Position numbers and translations under genes: made by a program. The notes under the pieces are model-generated. The model was not told the DNA's origin, made no database searches, and saw only the letters and a program-made list of their open reading frames with translations. A stretch of DNA of 64,000 nucleotides from Hyphomicrobiales bacterium (GTDB lineage Bacteria; Pseudomonadota; Alphaproteobacteria; Rhizobiales; Rhizobiaceae), in the NCBI GenBank assembly GCA_900472485.1, contig UCII01000009.1, positions 48,709 to 112,708 of the forward strand, written 5' to 3'. Positions 57,132-64,000 of this stretch are shown here, piece after piece (within the stretch, counting starts at the first letter, position 1; each line of letters opens with the position of its first letter).

Positions 57132-58529
57132 ATGGCAAAGATCGTGGCGTTGGCTGCATATTTCTATCAGGCGGCAGTGGCTTTCGGGCTGCTGATCGCG
57201 GTGGCGCATCTCCTGGCTCCGGCGGACTATGCGGCCTATTCGCTGTTCATCTCAATCAGCCAGTTTGCGGCGATCCTCTGCTTCGAATGGGTTCGTTTTG
57301 CCTGCAGCCGCTTCTATCCGGGGCAGGGGCCTGGGAGCGAGGCGCTGGAGCGCAAGGCGCTGACGGTGGAATTTGCGGCTTGCTCGGCAATCTGTTTGAT
57401 CGCCGCTTCCGTCTCGATCCTCTTTTCTGTCTCGGCAAAGATTGCCGTGCTTGGCGGCCTAGTTGCGATCTTCCAGGGCGGCAGCGACCTGCACCTTACC
57501 ATGCTGCGCTTCCGTCAGGAGTTTCGCGTCTTTTCGCGGCTGCAGGGTTCGCGCGCGACGATTCTGGCAATCGGTACGCTTGCGGGCGCCGCCGTTGCTC
57601 CGACTTTCACATGCACCGTCATCGGTCTGATGGCCGGCTATCTTGCATATGGGCTCCTTGCCGCATTTCTGACGCGCAACGGTCTTCACGAGGCGGCTTC
57701 GTTCGAAAAAGCACTGGTACGCAAGCATTTCGTCTATGGCAGCGTTGCCGCGAGTGCCTCCGTTATCGGCATGCTGACGCCGCTGGGATTGAAATCCATC
57801 CTTACGGCCATGTTGGGGGCAGGCGGCGCGGCCGGCGCACTTCTGGCGCTTGATCTGCTGCAGAGGCCCTTCGTCCTGATCGTCTCTGCGCTGCAGGCCA
57901 TTCAATATCCCGATGTCGTCACGACCTATGATCGCGATGGGCGGACGCCTGCCTTTGCCAAGCAGCTCGGAGAATATTATTCGCTGCTGACCGGTCTGAC
58001 GCTGATGACCGCCGCCGGCATTTTCGCGCTATTGCAGCCGGTCGGGCAATTGGTCATCGCCGCCGGTTTGCGCAAGGAGTTTCTTACCGTCGCCCCCTTT
58101 GTCATCGGCCTTGCGACATGCCGCGCGCTGACGGCCAACATGATGCCCACTCCTGCGCACCTGCAGCATCGGCTGTTGATGATCTTCCTGCTCGCGGCGC
58201 TGGATTGCCTGCTGCTGAATGCGGGCACGCTCATCGGCGGCTATCTCGGTTCCTTCAGCGATGCAGCCCTCATGGCCGGCGGCATGATTGGCGCGCTATG
58301 CGCCACGGCGATCGGCGTCAAGGTTATGATGTCTCTTGCCTTCGATTTCGTCTGGCCGCCCGTTGTTCTGTCGGCCATCGGGCTGGCCCTGCCAGTGCTG
58401 GCAACGGCCGGTTTTGGCTATTCGCTCTGGATATCTGTAGTTGTCGGCGTTATCGGGGGCGCGCTCTTCTGCCTGCTCGGCCTCTACAGCTACTTCGTCA
58501 CGATGTTCCGGCCGCAATCAGGGTCGTGA
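57132..58529 (+). CDS. Polysaccharide flippase-like membrane protein (Wzx/MATE-like)
   Basis: Polytopic membrane protein of about 465 residues with some twelve hydrophobic segments; the first reads AAYFYQAAVAFGLLIAVAHLL followed by APADYAAYSLFISISQF, the arrangement of polysaccharide/oligosaccharide flippases (PST/MOP superfamily). It would move lipid-linked glycans across the inner membrane. The start is uncertain: ATG 57132 has no ribosome-binding site, the frame is open back to a TTG at 57051, and the strong GAGGAGGTGAG at 57000-57010 serves an out-of-frame 24-codon ORF (57017-57091). The neighbouring convergent GT4 glycosyltransferase fits a surface-polysaccharide role. Confidence 0.72.
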   Translation: MAKIVALAAYFYQAAVAFGLLIAVAHLLAPADYAAYSLFISISQFAAILCFEWVRFACSRFYPGQGPGSEALERKALTVEFAACSAICLIAASVSILFSVSAKIAVLGGLVAIFQGGSDLHLTMLRFRQEFRVFSRLQGSRATILAIGTLAGAAVAPTFTCTVIGLMAGYLAYGLLAAFLTRNGLHEAASFEKALVRKHFVYGSVAASASVIGMLTPLGLKSILTAMLGAGGAAGALLALDLLQRPFVLIVSALQAIQYPDVVTTYDRDGRTPAFAKQLGEYYSLLTGLTLMTAAGIFALLQPVGQLVIAAGLRKEFLTVAPFVIGLATCRALTANMMPTPAHLQHRLLMIFLLAALDCLLLNAGTLIGGYLGSFSDAALMAGGMIGALCATAIGVKVMMSLAFDFVWPPVVLSAIGLALPVLATAGFGYSLWISVVVGVIGGALFCLLGLYSYFVTMFRPQSGS

Positions 58530-58535
58530 AATCTC

Positions 58536-59621
58536 TTAGAGATCTTCCAGAATGGACAGGACGCGATCTGCGCTGCCGTCCCAGGAGAAGCGCGTGACGT
58601 TCTCTTGGCCTCGTCGGCGCAGATCCTGGCGCAACGCCTCGTCCGTCACGATCCTCCGCATGGCGGAGACAAGTTCGTCCTGTCGGAAGGGATCGAAGTA
58701 GAGCGCGGCATCGCCCGACGCTTCGCGTACGGCAGGAATATCGGCCGCAAGTACCGGGCAGCCCTGGGTCATCGCCTCCAGCGGCGGGATGCCGAACCCT
58801 TCGTAGAGGCTCGGGAAAATGAAAGCTGTGGCATGGCGCTCCAGGGCGGCGATTTCCGCGTCGGTGAGCCGGCCTGGAAAGAGCAGGCTGTCGTTCGATT
58901 GCTGGTTATCCGGTTTGAAGACGGTCGGTGCGGAGCCGCCCACGACCACGAGCTTCTGATTGGTATCCCCGAGCGTCTCGAAGGCGCGGATCGCGAAATC
59001 GAGGTTCTTGTTCGGCTTCATCGTGCCGACGAGCAGGAAGAAGCCGTTGGTTTTCAGGGCAAGCCGCTGCATGACGGCCTCATCCGGCTCGATGGCGGCG
59101 TAATGATCGACGGCATTGTAGACGACGTCGATACCAGTCGATGGCACCCGGAAGACGGAGGCGAGCTCCTGCCGCGAGAATTCCGAGACGGTGCCGATCT
59201 TGGCGGTGCGCGTCAGCACGGTTCCAAGGGCGCCATGCAGCAGGCGGTAGCTGCGCTTGAAGGACTGCGGATGGCGGAAGATCGTCACGTCATGGATGAC
59301 GACGGCTTGACGGCGATGCAGGAGCGGCCCGCTGCCGCCGAAGCCGATGAGCCGGCTGCCGCGCGAGCGGGAAAGCAGGGATGTCTGTTCCCAGACATGA
59401 CCAGGGCCGGAACCGAAACTATCAATCTCTATGGCTGAAAGTTTGATATCGACAGACGTATCGCGCGGCACGGCCAAACGCCAGCGCACTCCTTTCAGCG
59501 AGGCGGGCAGGGTGCCTGCGGCGATCTTGCGGTCGATCGCCAGGGTGAGCTCACGCGCAAAGCGCTGTACGCCGGACAGGGGCTGACTGAGGAAACGCCC
59601 GTTGATGACAATCGACTGCAC
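58536..59621 (-). CDS. GT4 family glycosyltransferase
   Basis: Retaining glycosyltransferase of the GT-B fold, 361 residues. The N-terminal acceptor domain starts INGRFLSQPLSGVQRFAREL; the C-terminal donor domain has FFLLVGTMKPNKNLDFAIRA, LLFPGRLTDAEIAALERHA, FIFPSLYEGFGIPPLEAMTQ (E-x7-E motif) and GCPVLAADIPAVREASGDAA, all typical of GT4 mannosyl- or glucosyltransferases. The start is GTG 59621. Convergent with the flippase gene; only 6 bp separate the two stops, and a small palindrome ATCTCTTAGAGAT spans them. Sugar and acceptor unknown, likely surface polysaccharide. Confidence 0.87.
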   Translation of the reverse strand: MQSIVINGRFLSQPLSGVQRFARELTLAIDRKIAAGTLPASLKGVRWRLAVPRDTSVDIKLSAIEIDSFGSGPGHVWEQTSLLSRSRGSRLIGFGGSGPLLHRRQAVVIHDVTIFRHPQSFKRSYRLLHGALGTVLTRTAKIGTVSEFSRQELASVFRVPSTGIDVVYNAVDHYAAIEPDEAVMQRLALKTNGFFLLVGTMKPNKNLDFAIRAFETLGDTNQKLVVVGGSAPTVFKPDNQQSNDSLLFPGRLTDAEIAALERHATAFIFPSLYEGFGIPPLEAMTQGCPVLAADIPAVREASGDAALYFDPFRQDELVSAMRRIVTDEALRQDLRRRGQENVTRFSWDGSADRVLSILEDL

Positions 59622-59702
59622 GCTAAAGGTCCCGATAACTTATTGATGGGACATAGCTTGCATTATTTTGTTTAGAGAAGGTTTAGCTGAATTTGCGCGA
59701 TT

Positions 59703-60326
59703 TTACGCAAGCGCATCCTTGCTATTGGCAATGGTAACGCCTCGGGCTCGCATTTCGTCGATTGCCGATTTGACGCCGGCGGGATCGATGCCTCGGCTTG
59801 CGTCTTCGATGAAGCGGACGGTAACGCCGGGCAGCATTTCAACGGCATCGAGTGCCGAGAACTTGACGCAATAATCGGTTGCCAGCCCGCAAAGATCGAG
59901 TTCGGTGACGCCCTTATCGCGCAGGTAAGCCGCCAGCCCGGTGAGGGCTGCCTGATCGTTGTCGCGGAAGGCGGAATAGCTGTCGACGGCGGGATTCTGG
60001 CCCTTTTGCTGGATGAAATCGACGGCGTCCATATGGAGATCCGGGTGAAACTCGGCATCTTTGCTATTCTGGACACAATGATCGGGCCACATCATCTGCG
60101 GCTTGCCTGACAGTGTGCCGATTTCAAAAGGTTTCTTGCCTGGATGAGCGGAAGCGAAGCTGCCGTGACCGGCCGGATGCCAGTCCTGCGAAGCGACGAT
60201 GAGATCGTATTGGCCGCTGTCGATGAGCTTATTTGCGACAGGCACCACCTGATCTCCGTCCGGCACGGGAAGGTTACCGCCTGGGCAGAAGCCGTTCTGG
60301 ATGTCGATGAGCAGCAGCGCTTTCAT
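59703..60326 (-). CDS. pncA: PncA, nicotinamidase
   Basis: Isochorismatase-fold hydrolase converting nicotinamide to nicotinate in NAD salvage. The 207-residue protein from ATG 60326 has LLLIDIQNGFCPGG with catalytic D8, DWHPAGHGSFASAHPG (metal His and the SFAS motif), MWPDHCVQNSKDAEFHP, a catalytic Lys in FIQQKGQNP, and LCGLATDYCVKFSALDA with the nucleophilic Cys. Upstream GGAAGGACAGG supports this start over GTG/ATG 60353. The neighbouring gene on the same strand is a sugar transporter with no evident link. Confidence 0.94.
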   Translation of the reverse strand: MKALLLIDIQNGFCPGGNLPVPDGDQVVPVANKLIDSGQYDLIVASQDWHPAGHGSFASAHPGKKPFEIGTLSGKPQMMWPDHCVQNSKDAEFHPDLHMDAVDFIQQKGQNPAVDSYSAFRDNDQAALTGLAAYLRDKGVTELDLCGLATDYCVKFSALDAVEMLPGVTVRFIEDASRGIDPAGVKSAIDEMRARGVTIANSKDALA

Positions 60327-60437
60327 GAGACCTGTCCTTCCGTTTTGTTGCACTGCACGATGCCAAGCGGCGCGCTTCGGATCAAGCCCTTTGCGCCCCG
60401 CCGATGAAGGCGGCGAGGCGCGATGGTTTGTAAAGGC

Positions 60438-61721
60438 CTATGCCGGCTTGTGGCCCTTGAGGCCATAGAAGGCAATGTAGACGTAGCAGATGATCGGCAT
60501 CAGGAAGGCGAGGTGAATGCCGATCGTATCGGCAAGGCCGCCCTGAATGACGGGCAAGATCGCGCCGCCGACGATGGCGAGGCAAAGAATGCCGGAGCCC
60601 TGGCTCGTATATTTGCCGAGGCCGTGGAGCGCCAGGCTGAAGATCGTCGGGAACATGATCGAGTTGAACAGGCCGATCGCCAGCACGGCCCACATGGCGA
60701 CATGGCCCGTCGTCAGCACCGTCACCAGCAGGAGGATGATCGCAACGGCGGCATTGAAGGCAAGCGCCTTGCCATCATCGATATGGCGCATGATTGCCGA
60801 GCCGACGAAGCGGCCGACCATGGCGCCGCCCCAGAAATAGGAGACGTAGTGAGCGGCATCGGACTCGGAGAGATGGGCGATATCGGGCTGGCTCAGGAAG
60901 TTCACCAGGAAGCTGCCGACGCTGACTTCCGCACCGACATAAACAAAGATGCCGACAGCGCCGAGCACGAGATGGCGGTACTGCCAGGCGGAGCCGCCGC
61001 CGCGCATCGGCTCGATGGTCTCCTCATCCTCGACTTCCGGAAGTTTCAGCGCCGCAAAGACGGTCGCGAGCACCAGGAAAGCGGCTGCAAGAAGCAAATA
61101 GGGGAACTTGACCGCGCCGGCTTCGGCAAGCCGCATGGCGTCGAGCTGTTCCGGCGTAGCGTTGGTGGCTGCAACAGTCGCGGCAGACAGGATCAACATT
61201 GCGCCGAAGTAGGGGGCAATCGTCGTGCCGAGGGAGTTGAAGGCCTGCGTCAGGTTCAGGCGGCTCGCGGCGGTATCCGGCGGTCCCAATACGGTGACAT
61301 AGGGGTTGGCGGCGACCTGCAGAATCGTGATGCCGGTGGCGAGCACGAACAGCGCGCCCAAGAAAAGGGCGTAGACGCGATAGGTGGCGGCAGGAATAAA
61401 AAGGGCGCAGCCGACAGCCGCGATCGCAAGGCCGACGACGATGCCCCATTTATAGGTGATGCGCTTCACGAGCGTGCCGGCAGGCAGCGATATGATGGAA
61501 TATGCGCCGAAAAAGCAAAGCTGGATGAGCATTGCCTGGGTATAATTCAGCTGAAAGACGCTCTTCAGGTGCGGGACCAGAATGTCGTTCAGGCAGGTGA
61601 TGAAGCCCCACATGAAAAAGAGTGAGGTGAGTGCGATAAGCGCGAATTGGTAATTGCCCTGGCCTTGGTGTGCGGATGCACGCGCGCTGGTGGGCGCAGA
61701 GCTTGTTGCTGAGCCAGCCAC
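60438..61721 (-). CDS. FucP-like sugar:H+ symporter (MFS)
   Basis: Twelve-helix transporter of the fucose/glucose-galactose (FHS) family, about 427 residues. Family marks: [55 protein letters not shown] (the NPY pair), [20 protein letters not shown] and [14 protein letters not shown]. The sugar is not readable. The start is inferred as GTG 61721 because GAGGA lies 7 nt upstream; the open frame reaches a GTG at 61823, and neither has an ATG. No sugar-catabolic genes accompany it. Confidence 0.88.
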   Translation of the reverse strand: MAGSATSSAPTSARASAHQGQGNYQFALIALTSLFFMWGFITCLNDILVPHLKSVFQLNYTQAMLIQLCFFGAYSIISLPAGTLVKRITYKWGIVVGLAIAAVGCALFIPAATYRVYALFLGALFVLATGITILQVAANPYVTVLGPPDTAASRLNLTQAFNSLGTTIAPYFGAMLILSAATVAATNATPEQLDAMRLAEAGAVKFPYLLLAAAFLVLATVFAALKLPEVEDEETIEPMRGGGSAWQYRHLVLGAVGIFVYVGAEVSVGSFLVNFLSQPDIAHLSESDAAHYVSYFWGGAMVGRFVGSAIMRHIDDGKALAFNAAVAIILLLVTVLTTGHVAMWAVLAIGLFNSIMFPTIFSLALHGLGKYTSQGSGILCLAIVGGAILPVIQGGLADTIGIHLAFLMPIICYVYIAFYGLKGHKPA

Positions 61722-62002
61722 TTTTTTATCCTCGGTTTTTGTTGTTGCCAGGCTTCGAGATTCGAGCCGGACGAAAAGCCCGAACGGGCCGAAAGAAGAA
61801 CTGGCAGCGGCTTGCCGAGACACCCGCGGGAAACGCAGAATCCCGAAGCCGCTTCAATCGATATAATCGATTGGATTATCATTGGTAGCTTGCTAGGCAT
61901 GCAGATTCTGCAATGCTGCAATGCAATCGCTTGCAAAGGCGGAATGTCTAGCCATGCTTTTTAGCTTTTGGGTTCGCCTTCGATCGGGGCAAGCTGCCGA
62001 TG

Positions 62003-62617
62003 TCAGTCGAGGCTGTGCAAATAGCCAAGAACGGCGCGTTTCACGCGCAGAGCCAGCTGGTTTTTATCCTTGTCGCCATGCTCTCCGGCGGCATCGACCA
62101 TTCCCTTGATGATCGCGACCACGTCGCGGCTGGCCACCTCGATATCGTCCTGCGGCGGCAAATCCGGTCGCAGCAAGGTTGCGCGCGTGAGCTCGAAGAA
62201 TCGCCGTTTGAACGCTTCGGTGGCGGCATCGAGCGGCAGCCGCGCTTCCTCGAAATCGAGCAAGCGGGCAAGCGCCGGCCGGCGAAGCTGCTGCTCGACG
62301 CAAGGGAGGATGAGCGCCGATAGGGCCTCGCTGCCGGTGGGCTTGTCGGCGGCAATTTCCGCCTCTGCGACGAGGCGGGACGTCTCACGCAGGATCAAGG
62401 CTCCGATCAGCGCATCCTTGCGCGGAAAATACTGATAGAGCGAGCCGACGCTGACACCGGCCTTTTCCGCGACAGCATTGGTGGAGAAGGCTTCATGGCC
62501 GCGCTCTTCCAAAATGCGAGCCGCAGCCTCCACGATCGCTTCGACTGTTGCGAGCGAGCGGGCTTGCTTTGGCGCTTTTCTCGGCGTGGCGCGGCTGTGG
62601 AGCGGGCTTTCGGACAT
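62003..62617 (-). CDS. TetR-family transcriptional repressor
   Basis: TetR/AcrR regulator of 204 residues. The N-terminal helix-turn-helix is complete: TVEAIVEAAARILEERGHEA, FSTNAVAEKAGVSVGSLYQY and FPRKDALIGALILRET. The ligand domain is poorly conserved, as usual. It is divergent from an SDR gene 145 bp away, and the shared control region holds the inverted repeat AGCGA-ATTA-TCGCT, so it probably represses the SDR gene and itself. The inducer is unknown. Confidence 0.9.
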   Translation of the reverse strand: MSESPLHSRATPRKAPKQARSLATVEAIVEAAARILEERGHEAFSTNAVAEKAGVSVGSLYQYFPRKDALIGALILRETSRLVAEAEIAADKPTGSEALSALILPCVEQQLRRPALARLLDFEEARLPLDAATEAFKRRFFELTRATLLRPDLPPQDDIEVASRDVVAIIKGMVDAAGEHGDKDKNQLALRVKRAVLGYLHSLD

Positions 62618-62641
62618 GTTCCTGGAATGCGAGTAGTAAAA

Positions 62642-62655
62642 AGCGAATTATCGCT
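62642..62655. promoter_or_regulatory. Candidate TetR operator between the TetR and SDR genes
   Basis: AGCGA (62642-62646) and TCGCT (62651-62655) around ATTA, 25 bp before the TetR start and 108 bp before the SDR start. It is the best inverted repeat in the 145-bp divergent region; short, so moderate confidence. Confidence 0.4.
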
Positions 62656-62762
62656 CATATTACAGGTCGCGACCCAACGAAACAAGCGTTTCAGCGACAT
62701 GCCGGGATTGAGTTCCCAGGCGTGGCGGAGAGCGCCTGTGCGAACGATAAGGAAATTGACGC

Positions 62763-63500
62763 ATGTCCAATGAAATTAGAACCGCGATCGTAACCGGCGC
62801 ATCCAAAGGGATTGGCGCCGCCATTGCGAAGCAGCTTGCCGCCGATGGCTTTCAGACCGTCGTCAATTACGCATCGAGTTCCGAAGAGGCCGCCGATGTT
62901 GTCGCTGGCATCACGACGGCGGGCGGCCAGGCGCTTGCCGTCCGCGCCGATGTCGCCGATGCCGCGGCCGTGACCGCATTGTTCGATCGCGCGGAAGCGG
63001 AGTTCGGAAAGGTCGACGTGCTCGTCAACAATGCCGGGATCAGCAAATTCTCGCCACTGGCCGAGGTTTCGGATGAGGATTTTCGGCAGCAGGTTGCCGT
63101 CAATCTGACAGGGACCTTCAACGGGATGCGAGAAGGGGCGAGGCGGGTGCGCGATGGCGGCCGCATCATCAATCTCTCTACGAGCATTATCGGTCACTAT
63201 TCCCCCGGCAACGGCGTTTACGCGGCGACCAAAGCAGCAGTGGAGGCGATGACCCACATCCTTGCCAAGGAACTCGGCCCGCGCGGCGTCACGGTCAATT
63301 CGGTCGCGCCCGGGCCGATCGCGACCGAATTGCTGTTCAAGGGGCGGCCCGAGGCGCTGATCCAGCGGCTGATAAACGACATTCCGCTCGGACGCCTCGG
63401 GCTGCCGGAGGATATCGCCCAGATCGTATCGTTTCTCGCCGGGCCGCAGAGCGGCTGGGTCAACGGCCAGATCATCAGGGCGAATGGCGGGCGCAACTGA
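62763..63500 (+). CDS. SDR-family oxidoreductase (3-oxoacyl reductase-like)
   Basis: Classical short-chain dehydrogenase of 245 residues. It has TGASKGIG (residues 12-19), LVNNAGISKFSPL, the serine region IINLSTSIIGHYSP and an intact YAATKAAVEAMT (YxxxK), then NSVAPGPIATELLF and GQIIRANGG. The Arg/Asn in VVNYASSSEEA after strand 2 suggests NADP(H) use. Divergent from and probably controlled by the TetR gene, a common detoxification or redox module. Contrast the degenerate SDR at 56171-56875. Confidence 0.9.
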   Translation: MSNEIRTAIVTGASKGIGAAIAKQLAADGFQTVVNYASSSEEAADVVAGITTAGGQALAVRADVADAAAVTALFDRAEAEFGKVDVLVNNAGISKFSPLAEVSDEDFRQQVAVNLTGTFNGMREGARRVRDGGRIINLSTSIIGHYSPGNGVYAATKAAVEAMTHILAKELGPRGVTVNSVAPGPIATELLFKGRPEALIQRLINDIPLGRLGLPEDIAQIVSFLAGPQSGWVNGQIIRANGGRN

Positions 63501-63617
63501 AGTGGCGTAGTGGGATGCAGGAGCCTATGTGCGGCGTCACCCGCTACCGTCAGAAATGCGAGATTCGGATTGTGGTTGAAGGACTGGGATGCACAGGCGA
63601 GGGGGAAGCGTGAAGCT

Positions 63618-63902
63618 TCACCAGAGCTCGTAGTATAAATCCCGCCAATCGGGATTTGTTTTTTCGATCAGCTCGACTTTCCATTGGCGATACCAGCGTT
63701 TCAACGATTTTTCCCGCTGTATGGCTGAAACGATGTCGGCGTGGTCTTCATACCAGACGAGTCGCGTGCAGCCATATTTCCACGCGAAGCCGGGCGTCAG
63801 ACCTTCGCGATGTTCGTAGATGCGGCGTTCGAGATCAGCGGTGACACCGATGTAAAGCGTGCCTCGTTTGTGGTTGGTGATGATGTAAGTGTATCCACTC
63901 AT
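63618..63902 (-). CDS. GIY-YIG domain protein, UPF0213 type
   Basis: Single-domain GIY-YIG protein of 94 residues. Core motif YTYIITNHKRGTLYIGVT contains the two family Tyr residues, followed by DLERRIYEHREGLTPGFA with the conserved Arg and Glu/His region, and WYEDHADIVSAIQREKSLKRW near the end (in part AIQREKSLKRWYRQWK). Such stand-alone proteins are common in alphaproteobacteria, often in several copies, and their nuclease activity is unproven. ATG 63902 is preferred over 63983, which adds a non-conserved stretch. The final 98 bp of the window show nothing I would annotate. Confidence 0.87.
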   Translation of the reverse strand: MSGYTYIITNHKRGTLYIGVTADLERRIYEHREGLTPGFAWKYGCTRLVWYEDHADIVSAIQREKSLKRWYRQWKVELIEKTNPDWRDLYYELW

Positions 63903-64000
63903 GCGTGTATGGTGTTGGTTGAGACGATAGCCGTCAAGGGCTAGAATGAGCAGGCAGTGTTGCGTTTGCCACCCTTGCCCCACACTCCGTCATCCTCGGG

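Overview
The window is ordinary chromosomal DNA of an alphaproteobacterium, most probably a Rhizobium or close relative in the Rhizobiaceae. Grounds: high and even G+C, a complete rhizobial division and cell-wall (dcw) cluster with a long-tailed FtsZ, a btaA-btaB pair for the phosphorus-free lipid DGTS, a class A RNase P RNA just upstream of mraZ, CtrA-like TTAA-N7-TTAA sites and a short intergenic repeat of the kind common in rhizobia. I saw no insertion sequence, prophage, tRNA, CRISPR array or obvious foreign island.

Layout. 1-12.9 kb: mixed genes, including an MltB-type lytic transglycosylase (cut by the left edge), a GH25 muramidase lipoprotein, btaA-btaB, a beta-lactamase-fold serine hydrolase, an SLT lipoprotein, a LysE exporter, PPi-dependent phosphofructokinase, a TerB/DnaJ protein overlapping an amidase gene, a second SLT protein and an FAD oxidoreductase. 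13.0-13.4 kb: rnpB. 13.6-35.7 kb: the dcw cluster, mraZ-rsmH-ftsL-ftsI-murE-murF-mraY-murD-ftsW-murG-murC-murB, then a two-gene break (an MHS-family transporter and aqpZ, divergent), then ddlB-ftsQ-ftsA-ftsZ. Terminators on both sides of the break divide the cluster into two transcription units. 36-39.8 kb: lpxC, bamD and recN, continuing the envelope theme. 40-50 kb: a hexapeptide acetyltransferase, cdh, ligA, a GNAT protein, an ArsR regulator with an SRPBCC partner, creA, cheW, a Sco protein, an FAD monooxygenase and prmA. 50-64 kb: a small ORF, an M24 aminopeptidase, azlCD, a DUF2164 protein, panBC, an SDR with a degenerate active site, a flippase and a GT4 glycosyltransferase, pncA, a FucP-like sugar transporter, a divergent TetR/SDR pair and a GIY-YIG protein.

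How it fits together. The 13.6-39 kb block makes the peptidoglycan precursor from UDP-MurNAc to lipid II (MurB, C, D, E, F, Ddl, MraY, MurG), polymerises it at the septum (FtsW, FtsI) and runs the divisome (FtsL, Q, A, Z). LpxC and BamD extend it to the outer membrane. Five peptidoglycan hydrolase or amidase genes lie in the 12 kb before it. Most dcw genes overlap or abut (ATGA, TTGA and TAATG junctions), which suggests translational coupling; murF and ftsQ appear to start at TTG codons behind strong Shine-Dalgarno sequences.

I found no clearly new biological system. The most useful second-look items are regulatory: four TGGG repeats at exact 10-bp spacing upstream of mraZ (a likely MraZ operator), an ArsR promoter whose whole 18-bp spacer is a perfect palindrome, a four-unit 20-bp self-complementary array touching the pfp stop codon, an 18-bp direct repeat at 21-bp spacing upstream of an SLT lipoprotein gene, a Pho-box-like element before btaA, and an SDR lacking the YxxxK catalytic pair. 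All calls come from reading the sequence; no database search was run.
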